The notes beneath the pieces were generated by a model. That model saw nothing but the letters and a program-made list of their open reading frames with translations. It was not told where the DNA came from and did no database searches. The position numbers and the translations under genes are program-made. A stretch of 64,000 nt of DNA from JBFHDX01 sp041584475 (GTDB lineage Bacteria; Pseudomonadota; Alphaproteobacteria; UBA8366; JADFVY01): NCBI GenBank assembly GCA_041584475.1, contig JBFHDX010000005.1, forward strand, positions 5,026 through 69,025, in the 5' to 3' direction. This document shows, piece after piece, positions 49,710 to 59,920 of this stretch (within the stretch, counting starts at the first letter, position 1; each line of letters opens with the position of its first letter).

Positions 49710-50921
49710 TCACTCCGCGACCGCCGGCGCGGGGCTCGCCCGGCCCTGCGGCGGCAACATGAGGATCAACACCGAAATCGTGACCGCTGCGCCGCCAAGC
49801 CCGAGGAAGAACCATTCGAACTCGCCGGTCACGCGCTGCACGAAGGCGACGAGCTGTAGCGCCAGCGGGGCCGCCCCGAAGGCGAGCACGAACTTGGCTC
49901 CGAAGGCGAGCCCGTGATGGCGCTGCGGCGTGTAGCGTGCCAGCATCATGTTCTCGGCCGGAAGCTGGGCGGTGTTTGCGAGCACCGCCAGAAGGGCCGC
50001 GCCGACGGCACCGAAACCCGCGGCCAGCGCCAGCGTCACCAGAAACAGCGTCTCCACGACCCAGGCGAGAAGATAGACCCGCTTCAAGGGATAACGATCG
50101 GCAAGGTGGCCGCCGATCAGCTGCATCAGGCCGCCGCCGACATACACGGCCGCGACGAGGGCACCGACCCGCGTGGCCCCGTCGCCCACGAAGTCCTGCA
50201 GGCGAACGGCGAACAGTTTCGGCAGGGCGGCTTGCGTGCCGTGATAGACGAGACCGCCCATGAACATCGCCAGGATGAGGATGACGAAGGTACGCACCGT
50301 CCCGGCGGAACTGCCCGCCGCTCGCGTCTCCGCGGCGATCTTCGCGTCGGCGATTCGGCCGGCGCGCACGTAGGCGAGCATGACGGCACCGGTCACGATC
50401 GATACCGCTCCGGGCACGATGAACGCGGCGCGCCAACCGAAGACGTCGATCAACACGCCCGCGATCAGACCCGCGCCCGCGGAGCCCAGGCTTCCGAATA
50501 TGCCGTTCACGGCAAGCAGCTTGCCCGTATTGCCGCGGGTGCTGCGCATCAGCCAGGGGATGCCGATCGGATGGTAGATCGCCGCGAACAGTCCGATGCC
50601 GGTCAGACCGGCCATCATCGCCGTCGGCCCGGAGACAAGTCCGCACAGCAAGGCCGCTCCGCCCAGACCCAGGAAATAGACGACCATCATCCCGGGCACG
50701 CTCCAGACGTCGCCGAGCCGGCCGGCCGGAAGCGCCGCCAGTCCGACCAGCAGCGATCCAAGCGTCCACAGGCTGACGAGCTCGTGATAGGGCATGTCCC
50801 ATTGCGTCTCGAGCGTAAGCACGATGACGAAATAGAACGACGTGAACATGTGGATGTAGAGATGGCCGACGCACGAGAACATCAGCGCGGCGCGGTCGGA
50901 TGGCGCCCTGCCGCCGGTCAT
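49710..50921 (-). CDS. MFS transporter
   Basis: A 403-residue inner-membrane transporter with about 12 hydrophobic spans. It begins SDRAALMFSCVGHLYIHMFTSFYFVIV, with a motif-A-like GRLGDVWSVPGMM loop near residue 75 and GHLADRYPLKRVY near residue 285. The N-terminal YIHMFTSFYF pattern resembles MFS members close to the fosmidomycin-resistance group; substrate unknown. ATG at 50921 is preferred to the upstream TTG. It is followed directly by the VOC gene. Confidence 0.86.
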   Translation of the reverse strand: MTGGRAPSDRAALMFSCVGHLYIHMFTSFYFVIVLTLETQWDMPYHELVSLWTLGSLLVGLAALPAGRLGDVWSVPGMMVVYFLGLGGAALLCGLVSGPTAMMAGLTGIGLFAAIYHPIGIPWLMRSTRGNTGKLLAVNGIFGSLGSAGAGLIAGVLIDVFGWRAAFIVPGAVSIVTGAVMLAYVRAGRIADAKIAAETRAAGSSAGTVRTFVILILAMFMGGLVYHGTQAALPKLFAVRLQDFVGDGATRVGALVAAVYVGGGLMQLIGGHLADRYPLKRVYLLAWVVETLFLVTLALAAGFGAVGAALLAVLANTAQLPAENMMLARYTPQRHHGLAFGAKFVLAFGAAPLALQLVAFVQRVTGEFEWFFLGLGGAAVTISVLILMLPPQGRASPAPAVAE

Positions 50922-50975
50922 TTCGCGCGGGCCCCGCTCGCTCGTCCGCAACCACGGACCCCGTCCCGGCGCTGC

Positions 50976-51293
50976 TCAACCGCCGGTCTCACGGCTGATC
51001 CACTCGAGATATTCCGGGTTCCCCTCGGCGATCGGCAGCGCCACGACGCACGGGCATTCGTAGCTGTGCAGCTCCTTCACCCGCGCGATCAAGGCTGGCA
51101 GCAGCTCGCTGCGCGTCTTGACGACTAGCACGCCCTCGTTTTCCTCCTGGACCTCGCCCTCCCAATGAAAGACGGACGTAATCCGGTCGAAGATGTTCGC
51201 GCAGGCGGCGAGCCGCGCGTTGACGAGGGCCCGCCCGATGCGCCGCGCCTCCGCGCCGTCGCCCGTGGTGATGTAGACAACGTTGAGAGACAT
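50976..51293 (-). CDS. cutA: Divalent-cation tolerance protein CutA
   Basis: A 105-residue trimeric protein of the CutA1 family. Visible are VVYITTGDGAEARRIGRALVNARLAACANIF, the SVFHWEGEVQEENEG strand pair and LHSYECPCVVALPI, whose Cys and Glu are conserved. Its link to copper tolerance is historical and the role remains unclear. It lies upstream of the MFS gene on the same strand, 54 bp apart. Confidence 0.95.
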   Translation of the reverse strand: MSLNVVYITTGDGAEARRIGRALVNARLAACANIFDRITSVFHWEGEVQEENEGVLVVKTRSELLPALIARVKELHSYECPCVVALPIAEGNPEYLEWISRETGG

Positions 51294-51396
51294 GAACGCT
51301 ACTCCAGAATGCGCCTCGCTTGTCGGAGTCCGCTTGGCGTTGCGATGCTTCTAGCCTACCATGCGATTGCCGCACAAGCAGGGGAACGAACCAGCG

Positions 51397-51696
51397 ATGC
51401 CGTCGAAGCCGCGTCTTGCCGTCGACAATACGGAAGCGAACGGCACCGCGCGTCCGCGGAAAGCCGGACGGCCGACGGCCGCCCAGCTGGCGTGGTTGCG
51501 TCGTGGGCTGGACCAACCCGGAGGCAAGCTTCCCCTGTTCGACGGGAACGGCCAGCGCGTCAACGAGCGCACGGTCCGCGCCTGCATCGAGCAGGGATGG
51601 GCGGAGCCCTGGTTCGACAATCCGATGAAGCCGAGCTGGCAGGTCTGCAAGCTGACCGGCGCGGGGCGGAAAATCCTCGGCGGCAGTATGGGTTGA
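51397..51696 (+). CDS. Hypothetical protein, 99 residues
   Basis: A small basic protein with a well-formed C-terminal part: RPTAAQLAWLRRGLDQPGGKLPLFDGNGQRVNERTVRACIEQGWAEPWFDNP..WQVCKLTGAGRKIL. The order helix, turn, helix, wing-like strand ending with LTGAGR resembles a winged helix, so DNA binding is possible but unproven. The N-terminal 25 residues are disordered-looking. GGGGAA lies 10 nt before the ATG at 51397; an ATG at 51361 would add 12 residues. Confidence 0.7.
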   Translation: MPSKPRLAVDNTEANGTARPRKAGRPTAAQLAWLRRGLDQPGGKLPLFDGNGQRVNERTVRACIEQGWAEPWFDNPMKPSWQVCKLTGAGRKILGGSMG

Positions 51697-51715
51697 ATCG
51701 GCGGACGCCAACCCG

Positions 51716-52180
51716 TCAGCGGGAGTATGTACCGATCAGCGTGACCTCGCCGAGCGCGTGATCGGCGGCGGCCGCCTCGACATCGCGGCACCCGGCATCG
51801 TCTTTCAGATCGAGCCTTTCGGCATCGAGCGCCAGCAACCGGAAGCGGTAATGGTGAACACCGTGCCCCGGCGGCGGGCACGGCCCGTCGTAACCGCTGC
51901 GGCGGAAATCGTTGACGCCCTGGCGCGGACCGCCGGGCGGATTCTCGCGGGCGTGGCCCTCCGGCAATGCCATCGCGTCGGCGGGAAGGTCGAACAGCGC
52001 CCAATGCTGCCACGTGCCGCCCGGCGCATCCGGATCGTCGCAAAGCAGCACGAAGCTGCGGGTTCCGGGCGGTACCCCGGACCATTCCAGCGGCGGAGAG
52101 AGGTTCTCGCCGGCGCAGGTGTGGCGGTCCGGGATGCGCCCGCCGGATTCGAACGCGCTCGACTGCAGACTGAACGCCAT
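51716..52180 (-). CDS. YbhB/YbcL family Raf kinase inhibitor-like protein
   Basis: A 154-residue phosphatidylethanolamine-binding-protein fold. Diagnostic segments are FESGGRIPDRHTCAGENLSPPLEW, LLCDDPDAPGG..WQHWALFDLP, GYDGPCPPPGHGVHHYRFRLLALD. Members bind anionic ligands and their bacterial function is unclear. ATG at 52180 has GAGGAGG upstream; the longer frame adds 42 unrelated residues. Confidence 0.93.
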   Translation of the reverse strand: MAFSLQSSAFESGGRIPDRHTCAGENLSPPLEWSGVPPGTRSFVLLCDDPDAPGGTWQHWALFDLPADAMALPEGHARENPPGGPRQGVNDFRRSGYDGPCPPPGHGVHHYRFRLLALDAERLDLKDDAGCRDVEAAAADHALGEVTLIGTYSR

Positions 52181-52218
52181 GATCGCCTCCTCGACGACGG
52201 CCGGAAGCGATATTGCCG

Positions 52219-54342
52219 CTATTCTAGCACGAATTCCGATCGCGCGGTCTGCCCGTCGGCGTCCAGGATGGTGATGCCGACGTAACCTGCGCCGTCGGGA
52301 CGCCAATCGGTGCGACGCCGGTTCGCCGGTGCCGCAACGGGGTGGCCGTTTACGATCCAGCGCAGCGGTCTTCGACCGCCCTCGGCGGTCAGCGGCAACG
52401 AGGCGTAGCCGGACTCGCCGCGGACGAGCCTTATCGTCGCGCCATCGGGCGGGAACGTGACCGCGAGCGGCGGGCTGAGCCGACGCGCGAGCGACCGTGC
52501 CGGCGCCGTCGCGTCCCCTGGTGCCAGGCGCTTCAGGCGTTCGGGCAAGGCCTTGTTGCCGACGCTGAGCACGCCTTCGGGACGCCGCGGGTTCGCGGGT
52601 CGCCCGAAATCCGACAGCATGCCGAACACCTGGAACAGTATCGGAGCGGCGGTGGCCCGGCCGAAGCGGTCCGGGCTCGGCGAGCCGTCGGGTCGCCCGG
52701 TCCAGACGCCGACGGTATGGTCGGCATCATAGCCGACCGCCCAGGCATCCCGGTAGCCATAGGACGTCCCCGTCTTGTAGGCGACGCTGCGGCGCTGACG
52801 CACGACGCCGGGTTGGACGAAATCCGGCGGCGGAGGTGCATCCTCCAGGATGCGGGTGACATACCAGGCCGCGGCCTCACCGAAAATCGGCACGCCTCTC
52901 GACGAAGTCTGCGCGCCGCTCACGACGTTCAGCGGGCGCACCTTCCCGCCATCGGCGATTCCGGCGTACAGGGTCACCAGGTCGTGGAGCGTCAGGCCGG
53001 CACCGCCGAGCGCAAGCGGCAGCCCCGGTGCGCCCTCGCCTCCTGCATACCGGGGTGTGACGCCGGCCGCCCTGAAGCGGGCGTCAAGACGGGGTGGGCC
53101 GATCGCCTCCAGCACGGCGACCGCCGGGACGTTCAACGACTGCTGCAGGGCCTCGCGCACGGAAACCTCACCGTGATAGGCGCGTAGGAAATTCTCCGGC
53201 CGATAGCTGCCGAACCGGGTCGGCATGTCGATCACGACCGTCTCCGGATGGATCAGCAGGTCGTCGAATCCCATCCCGTATATGAACGGCTTGAGGGTCG
53301 ATCCCGGTGACCGGATCGCGCGAATCATGTCGACCTGTCCCGCACGCGTGGCGTCGAAGAAATCGGCCGACCCGACGTAGCCGAGAACCGCCCTGCCCTC
53401 GTTGCGCACGACGAGGATCGCCATGGTCGCCTGCGGATCCAACGCCGCGCTCTGTATGCGTGCAAGGTGCTCGAGCGCCTTCTGCAGGCTGCCGTCGACC
53501 GTCGTGCGGTGCAGTCCGCCGCCGGACCGGCTTGCGGCCAACCGGCGTGCCAGGTGTGGTGCCAGGAACGGCATGTCGCGCCGCGCCGTCGGCACCGGGT
53601 CGGCATACGCCTCGGCGACGATTGCGTCGTCCAGGACGCCCCGCCGGGCGAGGACCGAGAGGACCTTATCGCGCGCTTCGCGGGCGCGTCCGGGATAGCG
53701 GTCCGGTCGCAGCGATTCCGGCGACTGCGGCAAGGCCACAAGCAGCGCGGCTTCCGACGGAGCAAGATGGCGCGGTTCCTTGCCGAACCACGCAAGCGAG
53801 GCGGCGCGGATGCCTTCGAGATTGCCTCCGTAGGGCGCAAGCGTGAGATAGAACGAGAGGATCTCGCGCTTGGAGTAGCGCAGTTCGAGCTGCATCGCTC
53901 GCAGCGCCTCGATCAGTTTGCTCGCAAACGTCCTCGGGCGCGGCTCGAAGAGCCGCGCGGTCTGCATGGTGATCGTCGACGCGCCCGACACGACGCGCCC
54001 GTGCCGCGCGGCCTGCGTCGCCGCCCTGGCCACGGCCAGCGGGTCGATCCCCGGATGATAGCGGAACCGCCGATCCTCGTAGGCGAGCAACATGTCGAGA
54101 TAGCGCGGGTCGACATCCGCCGGATCGACAGGCAGGCGCCAGATCCCCTCCGCGGTCGTGAACGCCCTCAGAACCTCCCCGTCGACGTCCGCAACGAGCG
54201 TCGAGACGCGGCCGAGGCGGGCAAGGTCCGGTGGGGCGATACGGTCGGCGGCGGCAATTGTCGCCAGCAATCCGAGCGCGGCAAGCCCGGCCCGTCGGAT
54301 CCGTCGTGGGACCCCGAATTCCGGTGCGCGGCCGGACATCAT
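52219..54342 (-). CDS. pbpC: Penicillin-binding protein 1C
   Basis: Bifunctional peptidoglycan synthase of 707 residues with a short N-terminal membrane anchor (AGLAALGLLATIAAADRI). The glycosyltransferase domain has the catalytic Glu in LAYEDRRFRYHPGIDP and a second motif GASTITMQTARL. The transpeptidase domain has SPGSTLKPF (active Ser), SLNVPA and KTGTS. The C-terminal BiPBP_C domain (about residues 615-707) is present. It starts 2 bp after the alpha-2-macroglobulin stop, so the pair is co-transcribed. Confidence 0.95.
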   Translation of the reverse strand: MMSGRAPEFGVPRRIRRAGLAALGLLATIAAADRIAPPDLARLGRVSTLVADVDGEVLRAFTTAEGIWRLPVDPADVDPRYLDMLLAYEDRRFRYHPGIDPLAVARAATQAARHGRVVSGASTITMQTARLFEPRPRTFASKLIEALRAMQLELRYSKREILSFYLTLAPYGGNLEGIRAASLAWFGKEPRHLAPSEAALLVALPQSPESLRPDRYPGRAREARDKVLSVLARRGVLDDAIVAEAYADPVPTARRDMPFLAPHLARRLAASRSGGGLHRTTVDGSLQKALEHLARIQSAALDPQATMAILVVRNEGRAVLGYVGSADFFDATRAGQVDMIRAIRSPGSTLKPFIYGMGFDDLLIHPETVVIDMPTRFGSYRPENFLRAYHGEVSVREALQQSLNVPAVAVLEAIGPPRLDARFRAAGVTPRYAGGEGAPGLPLALGGAGLTLHDLVTLYAGIADGGKVRPLNVVSGAQTSSRGVPIFGEAAAWYVTRILEDAPPPPDFVQPGVVRQRRSVAYKTGTSYGYRDAWAVGYDADHTVGVWTGRPDGSPSPDRFGRATAAPILFQVFGMLSDFGRPANPRRPEGVLSVGNKALPERLKRLAPGDATAPARSLARRLSPPLAVTFPPDGATIRLVRGESGYASLPLTAEGGRRPLRWIVNGHPVAAPANRRRTDWRPDGAGYVGITILDADGQTARSEFVLE

Positions 54343-54343
54343 C

Positions 54344-57300
54344 CTACCTGGCGGGCGCAATCGTAACGACATCCATCGAGCCGCGCGCGAAGAACGTCGG
54401 CTGGTACATGTCCTCCACATAGACGGCCGGCAATTTGTACGTACCCGGGGAGACCGCGCGCACCATGTAGGCGAGGCTGAACTGCCTGCGCGACCGACCC
54501 TCGAGCGCGAGCGCCGCCACGAACCGGTCGTCGCGCAGCTCCGTGTGCCGCGTGCGGCTGAGATCCGGCAGCCAGCGCATCTCGTCCGTGTCGCGTCCCC
54601 CCTCGAGGCTTGCGTTCTCGAGCTCGAACCCGGCCGGCAACAGGTCGACCACCATGGCCTGATGGTCGAGCCCGGTGATCGCCTCACCGTTGATGAGACC
54701 GACGAGAACATCACCCTGGCGCAGCTCGTCGAGGTCCGCGCGCTTGCCGTCGAGCGTGTAGAACGCACGGGTTACGCTGAATCCTTCGCGCTCCGCCCGC
54801 AGCTCGTCGCGCGGCACGCCGGTCAGGGTGACGCCCTGCCACAGCGGCTCGTCACCGTGGTTCGCGAGGTCGACGCCGTCGCGCAGCATTTCCGCGTCGA
54901 ACCGCAGATAGACCGGTCTCGTGCTCTGCGGCAACGATCTTCCGGCGACGCTGACACGGACGGTTCCGGCCTCGCCCAACGCGCTTGCGGCAAGCAGCAT
55001 CCAGGCCTTTTCCTGCGTGCTGAGATAGCGGGTCCGTCCCGCGCGTTCCGTCAGTTCCTGCACGACCGGTCCCCAGTCGCCGAGTTCGATGTTGGCGTAG
55101 GCCGAGAGATAGACGGTGGCGGCCATGTCCCGCAGGCCGGTGCCGTAATCCCAATACCACCAATCGCCCCAAAAGCGGCGCCCGCGATCCCATGACCGGC
55201 TCGCCGCACCGAGCGCCGATTCCGCGCGCTGGCGGTCGCCCGCGAGCGCCAGGGCGGCGCCGAGCTGGGCCCGAGCGAGCGCCGTCGGGACGCTGCCGAG
55301 ATAGACGTCGTGCACGTATCGCAGATCCGAAATGCGCACTTCCCCCGCGCGTGTGAGCACATAAAGCGCGTAGATGCGGGACGGCAGGTTGGCGCGGCTG
55401 TAATCGGCCGTCCGCACGCTGCCCGCCAGCCAGTTGATACCGCGCCGGTACGGATAATCCGGCACCGGATAGTCGAGCTCCCGCGCCTGCGTCAGGAAAT
55501 CCATCACATAGGCGCTCAGCCATTCCTCGCGATCGCTGGTCGGGCTCCACAGGCCGAACGAGCCGTCGGAGCGCTGCATCGCCAGGACGCGGCGCACTGC
55601 CTTCTGGACCTTGGCTCGCAGTGCCAGCGCATCCTCGGCGATACCAAGCGATGCGGCCACTTCGCCGACATAGAGCAGCGGCAGAGCCCGGCTCGTGGTC
55701 TGCTCGACGCAGCCATAGGGATACCGGTCGAGCGATTTGAGCAGCTCCGCGAGGTCCATCTGCGGCCGCGTGCTCAACGTGACGAGCACTTCACCGGTGC
55801 CCGGTACGAAATCTTCCAGCAGATCGCCGCTGAGCGTCTGCCGCTGCCGGGACTGCAGGCGGCGCACGACCTGTCGCGTGAGCACGGTCTGTGCAGGACG
55901 CACGGCGATATCCCAGTTGCGTTCGAGCCGCATCCCCTGCGGCCCCTGGATGACGAGCGCAAGGCCCCCGGTGCCGACCCGCTCACCAGTAAGGCTGAAC
56001 GCCAGATCGCTGCGTGCGTCCCGTTCCAGCGTGAGCGACGTTCCGCCGCCCCGCGCATCGACCGCACCAGAGGATTTCAGCGACACCCGGTAGGCGCCCG
56101 CCGGCCCGTCGACATTGTGCAATGCGACGGTCACCCGGCTCTCGTCGCCGGGTGCCAGAAAGCGCGGCAGCGTCACCTGGCTGACCACGGGATCGCGCAC
56201 GAGCATCGGCGCGTCGGCGGAACCCACCTTGTCGCGGCTCCAGGCAACCGCCATCAGCCTCAGCCGGCCGTTGAAGTCTGGAATCTCAAGGGGAATACGC
56301 GCCTGCCCGTCCGGTCCGACCGCGATGATTCCGGAAAACAGCGACACGGTCTTGACGCTGCTCGCGTCGAGCCCGCCGAGATGACGGCCCTCGGCCGCCT
56401 CATCGCCGCCCTGGCGGATCCTCGCCGGTCCGCCTTCGGCGGCGCGGATCAGGTGACCGTAGGCATCGCGTATGGCCACGCCGAGGCGCCTCTTGCCGTA
56501 ATACCAGGTTTCGGGCGAAGGCGTCTCGAAGCCGGTGAGCTGTAATATCCCCTCGTCGACCGCGGCGAGCGTCAGATACGCCCGTCCACCCGCGGCGATG
56601 CCGGCGACCGTCACCGGGATCTCGACCGTCTGGCGCGGCAGAATGCGCTCCGGGGCAGCGATCGTCACTTCGAGGGTCCGGTCGCTGTGGTCGCGCGCCA
56701 GCCAGGCAACGCCGATCGCGCGCGCCGGCTGGTGTTGTTCGCCCTTGCCGGCGGTACGGAACAGCGTTGCCGTGACGTAGGCGCCGGCGTCCCACGCTTC
56801 CTTGACCGGCAGCGAAACCACGGTCCCCTCGCGCGGGACGTCGAGATCACGCGTCTCGTAGACCCGTCCGCCGGCGACCGTCAGCAGCACGCGCCCGGCA
56901 AAGGGCGGCCTGATATGCACCTTGGCAACGTCACCCACCCGGTATTTCTCGCGATCGAGCGACAGGTCCAGCGTGTCGGGCACGTCTGCCGCAACCGGCG
57001 ACGAGAACCAGCCGACCCGGAATCGCACACTGGTCGCAGCCTTGCCTTCCGGATCGTGGATTTCCAGTCGATATCTGCCCCAATCCAGCGTGAAGGCGAG
57101 ACGCGCCGGCCCGCTCGCCGCGCTGAGCGAACCCGAATCGATCGTCGTCTCGTCGATCAGTACACGGTAGTCCCAGCGGTCGTCACGGGTGAACCAGTGG
57201 TACCGCCAGGTCTCCTCGAGCAGCTCGTAGACGAGCCCCTCCGTGGACGTTGTCGCACCGGCGGCATCCACGGCAACGATGTCGAAAGCGGCTTCCTGCC

Positions 57301-59110
57301 CCTGTTCGACCGACGCATCGCCAAAGCCCGGCCGGATGCCGATCATGCGCTCGCGGGAGCGGACCGGAAGACTGACCGTGCGTGCGACGGCGCGCCCGCC
57401 GGTCTCGGCGACCGCAAGCCGTACCAGGGCTCTCAGGGGGCGGGTGGTCTGGGGTGCCTCGTCGAGCCCTACCGGGATCGTTGCCCGGCCGTCGGCATCG
57501 GTCCTGATCTCGGGCAGCGCCTCGCGGCGGGGGCGCCACTCCTCCTGGACGAGTCCGAACTTGTACCCGCGCAGCTCCGGATAGGGCTGCAGATCCTCCT
57601 GCAGCACGATTTCCCCCTCGACGGGGAGATCCGATGCCGGCGCGCCGTAGAGGAATCTGGCGGTCAGTGCGACCTCGTTGTCGCTGCGTGGCGTCAACAC
57701 CGGCAGCTTCGGCTCCAGCGTGACCTCCATGCGTTCGGGCACGAAATCCTCGACCTGGAAATGCCCGCGTCCGACCGGCGGCGCCTCGGGATCGACGAGG
57801 GCCTCCACGGACCAGCGGCCCGTGCGTGCCGACGCGGACAGCGGCAACACCAGATGGCGGGCGCCCTCGCTTGCGTCGTCCGTCATCAGGACACTGTCAT
57901 GTTCGGTGCCGTCCGGCCTGCGAATTCGCAACGTCAGCGGCAGCTCGTCGAGCGACAGGGCGCGCTCGTCGCGCAACATGGCGACGATATTGACGGTCTC
58001 GCCCGGCCGGTAGACGCCGCGCTCGGTGTACACGAAGGCATCGATCGGCCCGGCGCTGGGACGGCCGCCGACCCCGCGATCGGTCAGATCGAATGCCGGC
58101 CGCGTCAGGTCGAGAAAGCTGAAGGCGCCCGAAGGTCCGAAAGCCATCACCGCCCCGGGCGCCGCGCCGCCACGGCCGCGCAGCAGCCCCGGATCGAAGC
58201 GCGCCGCGCCGGCGGCATCGGTGGTCCCGCGGCCGAGGATTTCGTTGTTGCGCGCGACGAGGCGAACGTCGAGACCGGCCAGCGGCCGTGCCGACTGCAG
58301 CGAGCGCAGGAACACGTGCATGCCGTCACTGCCCGCATGGCTGGTCAAGCCGATGTCGGTTACCACCATCCACTGCGTCGCTTCGTAATAGACGTAGCCT
58401 TCGCGCTCGGCCTTGGGGATCGCCATCACGACGTAGATGCCGGGTTCCGGCTCCTTGAGAATCTCACCGACCGGCAGTGCCGTGCTGACCTTGCGGTTCT
58501 TCTCCGCCGGGATATCGATGGTTCCCTGCCAAACCAGCTCACCGTTCAGCGACGCGATGCGATCGGCATCCCAGCGCGACAGCAAGCTGCTCACGCGCCC
58601 CTGATTGATCTCGTTGACGAGGTTGCGGTCATTGATACGCAGGATCTTGACGGTTGCCTCGGCAACGTTGACCGCGTCGAGGGGCAACTCGCGCCTGCCA
58701 CGGCCCGGGAGGATATAGGCGTTGCCCTGGAAGCTCAGACTTGGCTTGCGATCGGGGACCGAAACGTTGAACCGCTGCGTCTCTTCGAGCGATTTACCCG
58801 CGGCGTCCGGCAATCCCACCAAGAGCGTCGTGACATAGAGCTGGCCGTGTCCGACGCCGGCGGCGCACAAGCGCGTACCTCTGGCCGAGAAATCCGCCGC
58901 GAACTCAGGCTCGAACCGGATATAGTCGCCGTAGCGGACGCCGCCGCTCTCGTCCAGCGGGCGGCTGAACTGGAAACAGACGCGCGGCGTGTCCGTCTCC
59001 GACTCAACGAAGACGTCGAGGAAGCGCAACTCGTCCCGCGCCGCCAAGGCCGGCGCAGTCAGAAACAGCAGAACCAGCGACCCGAGCAGCATCCTGCCAA
59101 ACGTCGTCAT
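54344..59110 (-). CDS. Bacterial alpha-2-macroglobulin family protein (YfhM-like)
   Basis: A 1588-residue periplasmic protein thought to trap foreign proteases. A signal peptide ends LTAPALA/AR. Macroglobulin domains follow, with an MG2 segment near RPLAGLDVRLVARNNEIL. The thioester motif CVEQ in YGCVEQTTSRALPLL has Cys1134, so it should form the internal thioester that captures proteases. A GVYRPGETVNIVAML stretch is typical. ATG at 59110 has AGGGGA upstream. Unlike E. coli YfhM, no lipobox Cys is seen, so it is probably soluble or peripherally held. The pbpC gene follows, the usual partner. Confidence 0.94.
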   Translation of the reverse strand: MTTFGRMLLGSLVLLFLTAPALAARDELRFLDVFVESETDTPRVCFQFSRPLDESGGVRYGDYIRFEPEFAADFSARGTRLCAAGVGHGQLYVTTLLVGLPDAAGKSLEETQRFNVSVPDRKPSLSFQGNAYILPGRGRRELPLDAVNVAEATVKILRINDRNLVNEINQGRVSSLLSRWDADRIASLNGELVWQGTIDIPAEKNRKVSTALPVGEILKEPEPGIYVVMAIPKAEREGYVYYEATQWMVVTDIGLTSHAGSDGMHVFLRSLQSARPLAGLDVRLVARNNEILGRGTTDAAGAARFDPGLLRGRGGAAPGAVMAFGPSGAFSFLDLTRPAFDLTDRGVGGRPSAGPIDAFVYTERGVYRPGETVNIVAMLRDERALSLDELPLTLRIRRPDGTEHDSVLMTDDASEGARHLVLPLSASARTGRWSVEALVDPEAPPVGRGHFQVEDFVPERMEVTLEPKLPVLTPRSDNEVALTARFLYGAPASDLPVEGEIVLQEDLQPYPELRGYKFGLVQEEWRPRREALPEIRTDADGRATIPVGLDEAPQTTRPLRALVRLAVAETGGRAVARTVSLPVRSRERMIGIRPGFGDASVEQGQEAAFDIVAVDAAGATTSTEGLVYELLEETWRYHWFTRDDRWDYRVLIDETTIDSGSLSAASGPARLAFTLDWGRYRLEIHDPEGKAATSVRFRVGWFSSPVAADVPDTLDLSLDREKYRVGDVAKVHIRPPFAGRVLLTVAGGRVYETRDLDVPREGTVVSLPVKEAWDAGAYVTATLFRTAGKGEQHQPARAIGVAWLARDHSDRTLEVTIAAPERILPRQTVEIPVTVAGIAAGGRAYLTLAAVDEGILQLTGFETPSPETWYYGKRRLGVAIRDAYGHLIRAAEGGPARIRQGGDEAAEGRHLGGLDASSVKTVSLFSGIIAVGPDGQARIPLEIPDFNGRLRLMAVAWSRDKVGSADAPMLVRDPVVSQVTLPRFLAPGDESRVTVALHNVDGPAGAYRVSLKSSGAVDARGGGTSLTLERDARSDLAFSLTGERVGTGGLALVIQGPQGMRLERNWDIAVRPAQTVLTRQVVRRLQSRQRQTLSGDLLEDFVPGTGEVLVTLSTRPQMDLAELLKSLDRYPYGCVEQTTSRALPLLYVGEVAASLGIAEDALALRAKVQKAVRRVLAMQRSDGSFGLWSPTSDREEWLSAYVMDFLTQARELDYPVPDYPYRRGINWLAGSVRTADYSRANLPSRIYALYVLTRAGEVRISDLRYVHDVYLGSVPTALARAQLGAALALAGDRQRAESALGAASRSWDRGRRFWGDWWYWDYGTGLRDMAATVYLSAYANIELGDWGPVVQELTERAGRTRYLSTQEKAWMLLAASALGEAGTVRVSVAGRSLPQSTRPVYLRFDAEMLRDGVDLANHGDEPLWQGVTLTGVPRDELRAEREGFSVTRAFYTLDGKRADLDELRQGDVLVGLINGEAITGLDHQAMVVDLLPAGFELENASLEGGRDTDEMRWLPDLSRTRHTELRDDRFVAALALEGRSRRQFSLAYMVRAVSPGTYKLPAVYVEDMYQPTFFARGSMDVVTIAPAR

Positions 59111-59302
59111 GAGACATCCCCTTGTCGTCATCCACCCGAACGCGGGTTGCGATCGAAAGCATCCGCTCCAATCCAGGCAGACTGATGGCATTTGCTGGGC
59201 AACCCCGGAATGCGGTCGACTGCCTGAATTCCAGCGAAATTTAGCTTTCGCGACCTAAGGAGAGGTTAAGGGCAGCGACGTGCAGGCCCGTCCGATCGTG
59301 CA

Positions 59303-59695
59303 TCAGCCGGCACGATCGAGAAACACGTAGAGCCGAACGTCCCACTCTCGGAAATGTTCGATGAGCCATAGCTCGATGTCGCCCACGAACGCCGAGGGTT
59401 GATGCCCGCCCCGTTTCACCGCCAACAGCTCGAGATCGACGCGCCGTAGCAATCGCTCATGCTGTTCGACGTGGCGGTCGATGTCATCGAAGCGGGCGGC
59501 GCGCATCGCGTCCTCCTCGACGGCGAAGTGCGAGGTGAAATGCGACAGGATGCGCCCGAGCGCTGCGGCGGCGGCATCGGGCGTTTCGCTCTCCCAAGAC
59601 CTGGAATAAAGCTCGTTGAAGAGATCAACGAGCTTTCGGTGCTCGTAATCGGCCGACGGTATGCCGATCTCGAGGTCGGACTTCCACTCGATCAT
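59303..59695 (-). CDS. Bacteriohaemerythrin
   Basis: A 130-residue single-domain haemerythrin with a diiron oxygen-binding site. Family ligands are visible: the His19 region (SADYEHRKLVDLFNELY), FTSHFAVEEDAM with His and Glu, HVEQHERLL, and the C-terminal His-x4-Asp in IEHFREWDVRL. It may sense or carry oxygen, or buffer iron. It stands alone between the macroglobulin gene and the MoxR operon, divergent from the latter. Confidence 0.93.
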   Translation of the reverse strand: MIEWKSDLEIGIPSADYEHRKLVDLFNELYSRSWESETPDAAAAALGRILSHFTSHFAVEEDAMRAARFDDIDRHVEQHERLLRRVDLELLAVKRGGHQPSAFVGDIELWLIEHFREWDVRLYVFLDRAG

Positions 59696-59920
59696 GTCGG
59701 CTACTCCATGCTGCGCGTGCGCAAGTCACCGACGGTGTCCGCTTGACGCCGCCGGTCGCTCGGTGCCTCCATGTCGCGAGACCAAGTGCCGGTATACATT
59801 CGCATCCGGCCGGTCGTGGATGAAGTATACTACGAATTCGTGGTTTCGGGCAGGTAGCGGATCACCTATGTATGGAAGCAGTTACAGCAGACCCCGGAAT
59901 TCCGGGATACGGTGCGATTC

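Noticed and set aside
52219..54768. Extended 849-codon start for PBP1C
   Set aside because: The extra 141 codons lie inside the conserved 3' end of the alpha-2-macroglobulin gene in another frame; the membrane anchor follows directly after ATG 54342.
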